This document shows positions 1-10,609 of a stretch of DNA of 64,000 nt, piece by piece. Below the pieces are notes generated by a model. It did not search any database and was not told the origin of the DNA. It saw nothing but the letters and a program-made list of their open reading frames with translations. The translations under genes were made by a program, and so were the position numbers. Positions within the stretch are counted from its first letter, which is position 1. The number at the start of each line of letters is the position of its first letter. Origin of the DNA: Anoplolepis gracilipes (taxonomy: Eukaryota > Arthropoda > Insecta > Hymenoptera > Formicidae); NCBI RefSeq assembly GCF_047496725.1, contig NC_132970.1, positions 16,610,501 to 16,674,500 of the forward strand, written 5' to 3'.

Positions 1-273
1 TTCATGATATCTAGTTCGAAAATTCTGAAGCAACCTATAAATTCAGTGAAAGAAAATCTTACTCATCTAACTATACATGTTCTTTTAAAAATGCCGCTTT
101 ATAAATGTTTTTTATTGTTTCCTTTGCAGGAAATTGATATTATAAAAACTCTGATAGATTCAAATATGGCCGAAAACTTCGATATCTCTGGGAGTTCTTA
201 TTCCGAATGCAGTTCAAACCACTCTCACGATGAAATCGACTCCACTGTTACTTTAACCAGCTGTAGCGATTGA
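1..273 (+). CDS. 3' end of an unidentified gene (last exon, possibly the last two)
   Basis: The terminal coding exon runs from 130 to the TGA at 271-273. It is preceded by a pyrimidine-rich acceptor ending TTTGCAG at 129. It encodes a 47-residue acidic, serine-rich tail (starts EIDIIKTLIDSN, ends TLTSCSD) with no domain I recognise. Upstream, 1-45 can be an exon ending at a GTGAAA donor at 46. That would join in phase 0 across an 84-nt intron, and both exons stay open in one frame. The intron is itself a multiple of three without stops, so reading straight through is also possible. The rest of the gene lies outside the window. Function unknown; the terminal exon is well supported, the upstream exon less so. 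Confidence 0.55.
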   Translation, partial: FMISSSKILKQPINSVKENLTHLTIHVLLKMPLYKCFLLFPLQEIDIIKTLIDSNMAENFDISGSSYSECSSNHSHDEIDSTVTLTSCSD

Positions 274-470
274 CTCATCAACTTTTCTGAAACAGTTAGT
301 TTTACCACATCAATCATAGATTCTTACTAAAGATTCTTTTTTTGTATAATTTTCTTATGTTAAAAGTCAAATCTATATACATTACACATATAAATTTTAG
401 AAAAAGAAACTTAGTGTTAAATGCGTGATGATTCTATGAAAAAATGCTTTTTACTTTTCTTTTAAATAAA
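274..470 (+). other. 3' UTR with polyadenylation signal
   Basis: AT-rich sequence follows the stop codon, with a canonical AATAAA at 465-470. The actual cleavage site cannot be seen from sequence. Confidence 0.4.
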
Positions 471-1160
471 CTATTTATGTGATTTAATTTTGATTATCTT
501 AAACATAAACAATGTTAAAGACGTTTTTCTTTTAGTTGATAAGTTTAAGAATCTCAGTACTTAATTGAAATAAAAACCTAGCAATGCCGATAAAGAACCA
601 AACAAGGTCTTGAAAGAAAGATCGAATATATAGATTACAAAAATTTATAGAATTATATTCAGATATATTCGGATATAAATTCGTACAGTAATTGATTTCT
701 GAATAATGGTGATGATTCACAAATAGTCAATTGATTGATGAAGTAAAAAGTAAAACATCTATCCTTTTCTTTGGAATTGTAATTTTTATTAATTTTCTAG
801 CATTCAGATATTTTGTTCTTAAATTTACCTTTTTGTACTTTTTCTTTCTTAGATTATGATGTAAGGAATAAAAAAAAGATTGTTAGATGTACGTACTCTT
901 TTCATGTTATTATGTTCTTTATACATGTAAGATATAATTAATTTTAGTTTTCGTTTATATTGGAATTATACTATACATACTTGTGCCACGAAACAATATT
1001 CGCAATTTATTTTTTAGTAATCAATAATATTTGTTTTTCAAATTGTTTTAAAATTGACATAATAATAATAATATTTCTTTATAGTTTTTTGTATTTTTTT
1101 ATTAATGTTAATATAAAAATATATATTAATACACGACACGAGCGCGCGCACCACACATGC

Positions 1161-1192
1161 GCACGCACGCACGCACACGCACACGCACACGC

Positions 1193-1254
<62 letters not shown>
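1161..1254. repeat. Compound (GCAC)n/(CA)n microsatellite
   Basis: CACG-type units grade into an uninterrupted CA run of more than 50 nt ending near 1253. Translated CV/HT repeats across it are artefacts. Confidence 0.95.
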
Positions 1255-1257
<3 letters not shown>

Positions 1258-1535
1258 CGCACAAATATATATTTTTCATTAATATTATATAAAAAAGTAT
1301 AAATATTACGAAATCTAGTGGATAATTAAATTGCAACACAATGAAATAATTTTTAGCGGATTAACTGTTTTCTATAAGGATATTTTTTTAAGAAATACTA
1401 TTTTTTTAAATAAATGTAAGCTGTGCACTTTTATAAAATAAAGATTTACTTAATCTGAATGATATTTAATAAATCTCTTTATTATGTATCTCTTAATTAC
1501 TGACAGTAATGCAGCAAATGACTATAAAAAAAGAA

Positions 1536-1539
<4 letters not shown>

Positions 1540-1576
<37 letters not shown>

Positions 1577-1580
1577 TATA
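1540..1580. repeat. (TA)n microsatellite
   Basis: TA dinucleotide run with a single CA interruption near 1571. Confidence 0.9.
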
Positions 1581-2035
1581 CATTCTGCATTATGTATTTT
1601 TATACTATAGTTGAATCTTTCAAACTGTAAGTAACTAAATAGTTATAAACATGTAACTATGAGAGATTATTTTTTGTCAATAGTATGAGAAGAAAAATAT
1701 ATAAATAGTTTTTGTAAAATTCGTTGTTAAATCGTTGGCAAATCGCTGAATCGGCAGGCAAGCCGAATTGAATCAGGAAGAAAAACATGCGAGCGAAAAG
1801 AAAAAAAAATAATCGAAAGTTAAGAGTTTGATTGAAAATCGAAAGTATCGAGGCATGAATCAAGGAAGAAGGATATAATGATTCTTTTTCTCCAAGGGAA
1901 CATTTCAGCGGCTCGCGGTCGACGGCCAGTTTCACGACAATTGACTCGCAACGGGATAAGCATGGTGCAAGAAGTAGCCAGAAGTAATTGTCGGTTACTT
2001 CTAGAGAGACGAGAAAGCTGTGGCCAAGCGAACCG

Positions 2036-2042
2036 TATAAAA
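2036..2042 (+). promoter_or_regulatory. TATA box of the small secreted-protein gene
   Basis: TATAAAA lies 27 nt upstream of a TCACTTT initiator-like sequence (A at 2063) and about 80 nt upstream of the ATG at 2120. A better match to the arthropod initiator, TCAGTTC, occurs at 2099 but is 63 nt from the TATA, so the start site near 2063 is preferred. Inference from spacing only. Confidence 0.5.
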
Positions 2043-2119
2043 CTGCAACAACAAAGCCCCTCACTTTAGTTCGACAAACCGAACTGCTAAGCTTGCTTTC
2101 AGTTCATCACGAGAGGACG

Positions 2120-2840
2120 ATGAATAATTTGGTAAATAATACATTTATAGTTTAATTTAGTCACTTCATTTTTTCCTTTTTTATATCTAGTTAAATCAAT
2201 TTTTAACATGATAAAATATTAATTAATAAGACAAAAACCATTATAAATGTTAAAATTTTTCATGATTCTCAAAAGAACACTTTGAACGCGAAAATTGACA
2301 CATATATGATACTTAATTTTGGTAAAATAGATTTCTTCAATACATATTTATCAATTTATTTTACATTATCAAAATGAGTAGTAACGAAAAGAAATAATAT
2401 AAAAAAAAAAAACAAATTTAATTTGTAAAAAAAGAAAAAAGATTTACACGTTTTCTTACTTCCAAAATTAATTCAATGTGAGGCCCTTGAGAAATCTTAA
2501 ATATAATCAGATCTAATCAGATCTGTTCTTCTTCGTGTCATAGGGTATCACGTTGATGTTGCTGTGCATCGTTTGTGGCGTACTAGGAGGCCGACGTTAC
2601 ATCGCAATTCCCGTCGACGGAATCGAAGGTATCGACGTCATCGAAGTGAACCCACTCACGTCTTCGAGGGTGACTCGACAAACGGAAGCGTACGTACCCA
2701 GCGTTCATCAGGACGACCCGAGAGAACAGCGTTCCGAGCGATCGGCCACACATGTCCTGGACTATGTCGATTTCGGAGGGCAGACCGGCTCCAACGGAGC
2801 CTTCAGCTGGTACGCTGACTATCCGGCTCATCATTTATAA
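2120..2840 (+). CDS. Small secreted protein, 102 aa, two exons
   Basis: Exon 1 is 2120-2131 (MNNL, donor GTAAAT) and exon 2 is 2544-2840 (acceptor CATAG, stop TAA at 2838-2840), joined in phase 0. The first 20 residues are a typical signal peptide: a short polar start, a hydrophobic core with TLMLLCIVCGV, then small residues GG. The mature part (about 82 residues) starts RRYIAIPVDGIEG and has a polar middle with several single arginines. It ends in an aromatic/glycine-rich tail, with DYVDFGG followed by GAFSWYADYP and AHHL. It has no cysteine after the signal peptide, so a disulfide-stabilised toxin or defensin is unlikely. A TATA box and a very short coding first exon are typical of abundantly expressed secreted insect proteins (cuticle, secreted peptides). 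I cannot name the family. A peptide precursor or cuticle-associated protein are both possible; only secretion is well supported. Confidence 0.72.
2132..2543 (+). other. Intron 1 of the secreted-protein gene
   Basis: 412-nt AT-rich intron beginning GTAAAT and ending TCATAG. Nothing else is seen in it. Confidence 0.7.
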
Positions 2841-5389
2841 TTTCTTCACTTATGGAGGCGTAGTAAAAGAGAAAACGTTGCATTCTGAATCATTAATTGA
2901 AATGTATAATTGTATAAACGATAAGGATTGCATGAATGAAAGTAATTGTTGAAAATGTGAAAGAAGAAAAGGGAAAGATTTATAGCGATACAAAAGACAA
3001 AGTTCTTCGAATTCTAATCTAAATAAATTCGAATGTCTAAAGATCCAAGAGCTTTACACCTAAAAATTATAATATGAATTTCGTGGAATTTTTTCTAAAG
3101 TAGGATATTTTATCGAATGATTTTGATGAACTATATTCAAGGAAGATAATGTATCTTACATTGTAAGCCAATTTTCTTTATTTTTCGTACTTGTTACGAT
3201 ACAATAAATAGTGAGAGGGTTTGAGACATCTCGTCGTTTTTACGTTAATATTATATTCAGCTAAATATCCATGGATCTAAAAATTCAGAGAAAACGCAAT
3301 GATCGATTCTCATTGCGGTTCGAATAAATTAGATCCATCGATTAAGACGATAGGTACAGCCTCAGGATATGATTATTTTTATCTTTGTACAGCCAAGTGT
3401 AGTTTTCACACTTTACAAACGCATGTCTTTTTAAAATGTACAGAAATTAATGTATATATGCGTAAAATACATATACACACACGCGTACATCACATGAGAC
3501 ATCAAAGATGCTTTGCTACATCAAGTTAGACGTATTAAACATTTAGAGACGTCAAATTATCAGATAAAATTCTGAATCATAAATAATATACAGACACATT
3601 ATGGTATGTCTTCAAATGGGTCTAATTTCATGTAGAAAAACACTTTTGATGTCTAGCATACACTAAAGCATTTGCTCATTGAAAGCTCGTAAGCAACGCG
3701 CGAAGATATTAGGTTGATAACAAATTTAATAGCATTTATTACTATTGCACGTCTTTACGGATCCATTTTTATCTCTATTTTCTTTCATTTCAGTCAAGTA
3801 TATACGCACATCGAAAAAAAGTATTATATTATAATCTTATTTTATATTAATTAAATTGCACGGAGTGATGGATAGATCGATGTTGCAGAGACACCGACGA
3901 GATATAATAATATAAAGAGAGCAGTAGAACAGAATTAGAAGGAACTAAAAAAAACGTAAGCGAGTGATGCGTTGATTTTTTTTGTCCCATACAAATTTAT
4001 TAATCTAATGTAAAATGAGCGATTGAATAATAATAAAAGCTAACACAATAGTACAAAAGATTCAATTGGAGCTTTGATCAAATTATCCTGTATATCTATA
4101 ATTCCTATTTCTCTTTTCTTTTTTTTAAATTATCGTTCTAGTTAACTTTTCTATTTATATATATGTAATCTTCCTTTAACACAATAATTTATAATTTTAC
4201 TCAATTTCCTTTAATGAGATCAAATAAATGATGTCACAAATAAATTTTTAATCCATAATAGCGAGATTAAATCTGCAGGATGGTAATCTCGCCAATCTGC
4301 GATCTCAGAGGCATATGAGGTATTTGGGCCAAGATTAAATTCGAGATTATCATATATTCAATTATCAGATAAATGCTCTACTGTGGACTCTATTCAACAC
4401 TTTTTTCATTTATGACTAACAATAAGAAAATTGATTTTGTGTCACATTCTACATTAGATAATTGAATTAGATTGAGTCATTCTGAAAAAAAAACATGCAA
4501 ACTTCTCTCGTAAAAAAGTAAAGAATTTGAATCGACATTTAATCATGTAAGAGAAATAGAATATTGGCGATTTCATGCAGTGGAAGAAATGATCTGTTGA
4601 GTACCAAATGAGAAAATATTTTTTCCATATTGATATAATAGAGTGCTCGGGATAATATGAGTTTTCTCGATGTGTGTATTAATAATAATAATAATAAGTA
4701 ATTGATTAGAGTAGCAAAATAAATCTGTCATTTTTTTCTTTGAACGAGGAACACAATCTTTCTCTTAACAGCTTAACATTATAATATCGCAGCGCAAGCA
4801 AACGTCATTTTGTCGAGATTGAAGTACGATCACAATGCTATGTCATCCGAAATAAAAGACCAGCATTCGCTGTACATAGCCTCTCAAATTACTATTGATA
4901 GAAACTATTAATTAATTAATAATTAATAGGTAATTTTGATTATTCTTGCCAAAAAATAATTAACAGCTGATTCTGCTGCTTTTACCCTTCAGTTACATGT
5001 AAAATTGTAATTTAATTCCCTCATACCCAAATTCACTGTTCAACCAAACACTTTTTTGTTCTTATTTTTAAAGTATAACACAATACTACATTAAGTCTTT
5101 CAAAGTTATTTTATATGTTTTTTGTTTTTTGTTTTTTTTTTTTTTTTTGGTATATGGTATCACACGTTGAACATTGTGAAAATCATTTTGCGATTTGTAT
5201 ATACACCTTGTACATATACCACGTTAATATGAGTAGGACGATGAAAGTTTGTGAAATTTCATGATTTGCCTTTCTGTTCTCAGATTCCGATAATTTTAGA
5301 TAGAAAAAATAATTATATTTTGTCTGTTAAATGGGTTAATATGCAAATTTAATAAAGGGCTACATTTTGACGCTCTTTTCAAGTCTCGA
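2841..5389. other. 3' UTR of the secreted-protein gene, then AT-rich intergenic DNA
   Basis: AATAAA at 3022-3027 is a plausible polyadenylation signal, with another near 3203. The remainder has an (AAT)n tract near 4681-4696 and a T-run near 5132. I see no coding exon. Confidence 0.4.
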
Positions 5390-6007
5390 TTTATTCCTCT
5401 AACTGCACTATTATTAGGAAAGCAAATCATGAAACTTTATCAACTTTGCTTTCTATCTATAAGAAAAATATTTTGTAGAAAATTAGATACAGTAAGACGT
5501 TGATATATTGCAGAATTCATCACTGCTATCTCTAAGGATAATATAGTGATTATCCATCTGTCAAATGTGTCTCAAACGGAATAGATACTATAGTATATCA
5601 TTGGATAAGTGTATGTATGTACGTATATACATATAGTGCGTGTGTGTATGTTACATACATACATGTTTATAATATTACACCAACATATGATACAGCAGTT
5701 GTTATTATATTTGCGCCCAAAGTTATTTCTTTAATTTTGATAATTTTAATACACACATAGTTAAACAGCTATACAATTCTGTATGGGGATGAGAGAATTA
5801 ATCGACAAAGATTATAGATAGTATCGCATTATCTCTGATCTGAACCTAACCAGAGGCCTGACCAGCTTTCAAATACGATAATTTGTAAATACAACTTACA
5901 TGTCGCCGAAATTCTCTCTCTCTCTCTCTTCTTTTCTTACTTTCTTCTTACATCGTGTACTGGGAAAGTAAAATACGAGGCGGGACCATGGGGGTTGGTA
6001 CTTCGGG
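5390..6007 (-). other. 3' UTR of the CAP-Gly gene
   Basis: Read on the minus strand, this follows the TGA at 6010-6008. The first clear AATAAA on that strand is at 5395-5390. A (TC)n tract at about 5912-5928 lies within it. Confidence 0.4.
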
Positions 6008-6071
6008 TCAAGTGGTGCACCAGGCAAGTACCACTTTCTTGAACGGGACGAAAATCGCACGATCCGGCTCG
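6008..6071 (-). CDS. CAP-Gly gene, exon 9 (CAP-Gly C-terminal strand and stop)
   Basis: Acceptor TTAACAG, 64 nt. EPDRAIFVPFKKVVLAWCTT then TGA completes the last beta strand of the domain. A possible read-through on the opposite strand is only a shadow. Confidence 0.85.
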
Positions 6072-9000
6072 CTGTTAAAGACAAACTTATTCTTGATTAA
6101 AGCTGAAATGATTGGAGCTATTAGATTTTCAGAAGAAAGATAAAACAGAAGAAAAAAAGAGAGGGAGGGGGGAAGAGTAAGAGAGAGAGAGAGAGAGAGA
6201 GGGGAGGGAGAGAGAGAGGGGAGGGAGAGAGAGAGAGGGGGGAGGGAGAGAGAGAGAGAGAAAGCAAAGAGAAAGCAGAGAGAAAGCAGAGAAAGAAAAA
6301 ATGTATCTATATTTGTATAAAACAATGTATATTTTATTTTTTCTCTTTGTGCTTTAACGTAATTTCAAATTTAAAAAAAAGCAAAATATACTAACTTTTA
6401 TAAATATTACACGTTTGTGAAATATTTTCTGTATTTAATTTCTCGTAAGCTTACCAATCGAAAAATCTCCTGCCGTGAAAAGTACCATCGGACGAACCGT
6501 TTACATAAGGCAATTCCACGCCCACGTGCACCTCTTCTCGGCCTGGAACTGGACCTACGTATCTGACACGACCTTGAAGGACCCTGCCCTCTGGCGATAT
6601 GACCTTCACAAGGTGATCTAATTTGAGATCTCTTGGTATCTGGAAGATTTTACGAAAAGATTTTAACAATTATTAATTTAAAAGAAAATCTATTATTGAA
6701 AATATTATGTGATTTAAGCGCAAGAATTTCTTCGTTCATGAATATAAGATGAACACGATGTTACCTTTGGCAAATATGGCCTGGCATCTTGGGGAGGATG
6801 CCAATCGCGAATTAAGTCAGGCTCCGAATGCCTTCGCGTCCTTCTTCGCCTCGCTGTTTGCTTATTCCAATAATCCGTGCTGACGCTCGATATCGTCAGC
6901 ATAGAATCGATACTTCGCCGCAAATAATCTTCGGCTTCATCGATCAACGATTCGGTGGAATCCCCACTATTTTCACCGACCAAGTCTGAACGCAAATTGG
7001 GTAGACTACCGCGCGTCATTGGACACTCTGAAAATTGTGACTATCCTTATCTTTGAACTTACTTTCCAAAGATAGATGAACTCTTCTCTCAAATATTTGT
7101 ACACAGATATATATACACATATTCCTGTTTTTTTCCGGAATAATTGCATCGTAAATTCATTCGAGAGAGAAACGCAGTGAGAATATATATATATCATACC
7201 TTGGAAGGTCACCTTTGATCGCGTTCTTTTTGGTGCACTTTTTGAAATTCTGGAGGAGATCGACGGAGGATGCACATGTGTCGGAGAAGACGGCATCGAA
7301 GACCAGGTCGGACGTGGCGTGGAAGTCGCGACCGGAACTCTCCACGTGTCAAAGGACGCTGCCGTCGCTCTCCAAGAGTGTCTCCGCGGAGGACCACCGA
7401 CAACCTCGAAACCGGGCGATGGTATCGACGTCAAAGAACCGCGATATCGCGAAGGATATAGGTCGGTTGACAATCGACAGTCGCAAGGACTTGGCAGACC
7501 TGTTGCAGGATTGCAACGTGGCCAGTATCCCGCGGGAGAGCCCAGGGACTCACGTCTATGAATTTCTGGTGTACGAAGACCGTAGTTGCGCGAGTTGAAA
7601 CACTAAAGAAAAGAACTTCATCATATTTTTTTCAATCATAGATTCTTTAGGAAATTAATATTTTCTTTAAAAAAAACTTTAATGTGTAACAATATATTAA
7701 ATATTTAGCAGATATGCAAAGGTTAAAGGTATTCAATTGTAATCTTACACGGTAAACTCATGTTACATTACTTTACCTGCGCATGAGGATCATGGCACAA
7801 ATGATCCGCGCTCCTTGATAACTCTGGTACCATGCTAGTGAAGCTGATGTCTGACAACATCACTCTTCTAGCTTCTCGAGTCTTGTCCGACAGTCTCAAT
7901 CGACCGGGCACACCTGTTGGAAGTGCGAACTTGCTCGGCAGTGTCGTGAAAGTATGAGCAACCTTGTGAGCCAGATAGCTTTCGGATCGCCATTGTGCCG
8001 GAAGCGCAGAGATGTCTGTCTGGGCACCTGATTCTCTTCGAGCACCACTACTACGGTCCATCACTGGTCGTAACGGAGCGGAGCTCTTTCTACGACTGCT
8101 AGCCAGAGCCTCTCGGTGAATAATGGGTCTAAATAATATGATAATGATGTCTATCAAACTTATCCTAATAATAATAAGAAACATATAAAATATTTAAAGT
8201 ACCAAAAATCAACAATAATCTCGATGAACCAATTAAAAATAGTTTATTTTTAGAGTGTTTAAGTGAGCAACGTAAATTACATGAATATCGCAAATGAGAT
8301 TTGTGGATTTCTTAAACACAAAATATATAATAAAAAAATTTGTATAAATAAACCTGTAAGTTGTCGGTGGTGCGGCTAGAGTGTTTCTTCTCGTAACATG
8401 TCGCAAGGATGATCCCGCTGAACTCTCAGCATCCTCCACTATGCCGCACTTACTGATGTCCGTCTCGACTAAGACGGAACACTGCGACCACATTTTGTTA
8501 AGCCTGGTACTGGAACTCTCGTCGAACCTGTCAACGCTCTCCTCGCGATCGATGCTGGAACTTTGCGAGGAGACAGCCTCCTCAACAGAACTGGTCTTAT
8601 CACCATTGCAGACCAGCGACTCGTTCTCTGTCGACTTTGTATACTTGAGTAAAACAGGTTGGCCGCTACTGGCGCCTGTATGCTGCCAAGACTCGGTCTC
8701 CGTAATAGATACCAGATCCTCTTGCAGGCCGAGATCGCGACAAGTATCATCTGTCGTAAATATCAGCTCGATATCGTCCAACTCTTCTGAGTCATTCTCC
8801 GAATGTTCGTTCAGTCTCGACGAATCACTCGGTTGACTCTGACGAGGTGCCTGTGGTTGATCCGTGTGATCACTAAACATGGAATTGTCACCGTCGGAAA
8901 TGGATTTAAAACTCAAGTCTTCGCCGGTATCCTTTTCGCCAGGAACGTCCAAATGGTCCATATTGACTGCATCGCCTAAAACAAGGAATACTTTTTTAAA

Positions 9001-10435
9001 AGATGCGTTTGAAAGTATTTCAATGAATATGACTCCTAAGAGTCTACGCGAGAATCACGTCGTTTTGTCTGCGTTTAAAAAAAACACATTTTTTTACTTT
9101 TAATATCCGTGATTGTTTTTAGTCAAGAATTATTTATTATATCAATTTATTAAAGAACCAGCCAACTCTACCTGAAATTTCTTGAGGTTCTTCCTCGCTA
9201 CTTGCGTTCGTTGTCAAAATCGAGGGTTTATCATTTTCACTTTGAGCAACGTTTAACATCGTAGATGCCGTCTCGGTAATTGTGGAACTAGTGGAAATAG
9301 TGGTGCCTTTGGTAACTGCAGTTTTGGAGGATTTTGATAAAGCTCGTTTATCGGCTCGGCTAGCATGAGAAGGCAGGTCGGGACTATCGTTGCCGCTGCT
9401 GCTACTGCTACTGTGTCCGGAGGCAGGCTGATTGAATGTATTCCGAGCATCAGCATCGATCTTGTCTTTAGATACATCCATAGTAGTTTTCGTAGAATCT
9501 GTTGGTCGGCTGAATACATAGAAAAATCGGCGTTAATTCGTCGATCAAATCCTTGTTCAAAAAGGACTTATCTTTTCTATGCTAGCAGTTAAATTAAATT
9601 AAAATTGTGCTTACTCTGTATGAGAAGCTTCTATGAGTCGGACGTGTTTCGACTGAAGTGGCGGACTAGTCGACGCATCGCACGAGAATTCACAGCTCCT
9701 GCTCAAGATTCTTCGTCTAAGGACGTGATTCTCGAGAGCCAGACGGCCCACTGCATCGACGTAGCTTTCGCTAGAGAAATCTCCGACACTTTCTTGCAAT
9801 CGGCGAAGCTCTTCGCGCGATGAGTCCAAAGCCGTACGTAATGACACAATCGTCTGTATTATTACCAGGATAATTCGTACAAATATTGTATTTTGTCAAA
9901 GTACGTAGCAAATAAAATGTTTCACATATTTTACTACAAATATATTTTATACACCAGATGAATCGTCCGCAGAAAGAAACAATCATGATTAGTCCAAACA
10001 TGAGCAATTGATATTTTTTGTTTTTAAAAAATGAGAATTTTTTTTAATTCAATTTGTGAAACTCTAAATTTCTTAAAATCAAACAGAGAATTTATATACG
10101 ACAAACTAAACACGCTGTGAAATTTCAATTAGTTCCGAGATAATTTGTTTTTTTTAATGTAGTCAGAATTATTTGTTTAAATTATAAAATTCTTGTTTAA
10201 ATAAAAACTGTAGACTATTAAAAATAAAGCTAGAATTTTTACAAGTTGCCATGAAACATATTAACTAGATATTAGCTTCACACATATTAAAATTTAAATT
10301 TTTAATAAAAATACAAAAGAGAGTGAATCGTACTTGGTGCAAGGCTCTTATGACGTCTAATCCGGGTATTCCTGGTGATGGCAAGGTATCCTTGAAAAGT
10401 CTCTGAAGAGACGGTTGGCCAGCTGTGGCTTCCAT
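6008..10435 (-). CDS. Coiled-coil protein with C-terminal CAP-Gly domain, 855 aa, nine exons
   Basis: Coding exons in transcript order: 10435-10334, 9853-9615, 9509-9172, 8975-8354, 8128-7777, 7602-7200, 7027-6765, 6639-6455, 6071-6008. All have GT/AG ends and compatible phases, totalling 2568 nt including TGA. Residues about 35-88 look like a coiled coil (LRTALDSSREELRRLQ, then LENHVLRRRIL). Residues about 90-770 are serine-, threonine- and acid-rich and probably disordered. Residues 774-855 form a CAP-Gly domain (GRVRYVGP, VHVGVELP, DGTFHGRRFFDC, IFVPFKKV), and the protein stops six residues after FKKVVLAW. CAP-Gly domains bind EEY/F-type tails of tubulin and of microtubule plus-end proteins, so a microtubule-associated role is likely. 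The usual GKNDG motif reads GSSDG here. There is no kinesin motor, so this is not a KIF13-type kinesin; I cannot assign a named orthologue. The ATG at 10435 is chosen because an in-frame TAG lies 36 nt upstream. Confidence 0.85.
6178..6262. repeat. (GA)n/(GGGA)n purine tract
   Basis: It lies in the last intron of the CAP-Gly gene and is pyrimidine-rich on the transcribed minus-strand RNA. Confidence 0.9.
6455..6639 (-). CDS. CAP-Gly gene, exon 8 (CAP-Gly N-terminal part)
   Basis: Acceptor TTCCAG, donor GTAAGC, 185 nt. It ends within the TGC codon of FFDC, so the CAP-Gly fold is split by a phase-2 intron. Confidence 0.88.
6765..7027 (-). CDS. CAP-Gly gene, exon 7
   Basis: Acceptor TTTCAG, donor GTAACA, 263 nt. 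It has a predicted helical segment STESLIDEAEDYLRRSIDSM followed by a basic stretch RRRRTRRHSEPDL. Confidence 0.82.
7200..7602 (-). CDS. CAP-Gly gene, exon 6
   Basis: Acceptor CTTTAG, donor GTATGA, 403 nt. All three minus-strand frames are partly open here. The chosen frame (TGT TTC AAC ...) is the only one open throughout that joins phase 0 upstream and phase 1 downstream. It is proline/serine/arginine-rich. Confidence 0.72.
7777..8128 (-). CDS. CAP-Gly gene, exon 5
   Basis: Acceptor ATTTAG, donor GTAAAG, 352 nt. It is basic/serine-rich and includes GAQTDISALPAQWRSESYL, probably a short linear interaction motif region. Confidence 0.8.
8354..8975 (-). CDS. CAP-Gly gene, exon 4 (largest)
   Basis: Acceptor TTTTAG, donor GTTTAT (a weak donor), 622 nt. 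It is acidic, with a conserved-looking core EELDDIELIFTTDD. Confidence 0.8.
9172..9509 (-). CDS. CAP-Gly gene, exon 3
   Basis: Acceptor ATTCAG, donor GTAGAG, 338 nt. It encodes a Ser/Thr-rich segment including SGHSSSSSSGNDSPD. Confidence 0.78.
9615..9853 (-). CDS. CAP-Gly gene, exon 2 (coiled coil)
   Basis: Acceptor ATACAG, donor GTAAGC, 239 nt. It carries both heptad-like segments, TIVSLRTALDSSREEL and VGRLALENHVLRRRI. Confidence 0.8.
9854..10333 (-). other. Intron 1 (coding) of the CAP-Gly gene
   Basis: 480-nt AT-rich intron with GTACGA donor and ATACAG acceptor. Nothing else is seen. Confidence 0.7.
10334..10435 (-). CDS. CAP-Gly gene, coding exon 1
   Basis: 34 codons from the ATG (MEATAGQPSLQRLFKD...) to ALHQ, phase 0, donor GTACGA. 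A longer open frame overlaps it (to about 10581 on the minus strand), but in a frame that does not splice onward. Confidence 0.75.
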
Positions 10436-10609
10436 GCCTCCACCGCCCCATCTAATGTTTCCAAGGTGACTCTATTCCCGCCACGGATCATGCCGAATTC
10501 TCTGTTGTTCTTTGCTGTTTTTTTTCTTTTTTCTGATTGAAGAAATCCTTGTTTTTTCGCGCAATTTTTTACCCGGCTCAATTAAACTTCTTCATACCTC
10601 TTTGTTTTT
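10436..10609 (-). other. 5' UTR part of CAP-Gly gene exon
   Basis: Read on the minus strand, a TTATTATACTTTGCAG acceptor precedes 10609, and stops close all frames before the ATG at 10435. Inferred from splice signals. Confidence 0.4.

Larger units (their letters stand above)
471..2035. other. Intergenic, AT-rich, no gene seen
   Basis: It contains only short, low-complexity open frames, a (CA)n tract and a (TA)n tract. The open frame on the minus strand across 1657-2064 has no family resemblance and lies over the likely promoter of the next gene, so I do not call it. Confidence 0.5.

Noticed and set aside
960..1339. Open frames of HT/CV repeats on both strands
   Set aside because: They are translations of the (CA)n microsatellite and have no non-repetitive coding sequence.
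1657..2064. 135-codon minus-strand open frame
   Set aside because: Phe/Leu-rich, no motif, no splice context, and it overlaps the likely promoter of the secreted-protein gene.
7215..7598. Plus-strand open frames of 60-127 codons
   Set aside because: Shadows of exon 6 of the minus-strand CAP-Gly gene, whose frame joins correctly on both sides.
8381..8836. 151-codon plus-strand open frame
   Set aside because: Antisense shadow of CAP-Gly gene exon 4.
6008..10435. Identity as a KIF13/Khc-73 kinesin because of the C-terminal CAP-Gly
   Set aside because: The start codon is defined by an upstream in-frame stop and the N-terminus is a coiled coil; there is no motor or FHA domain in the gene.
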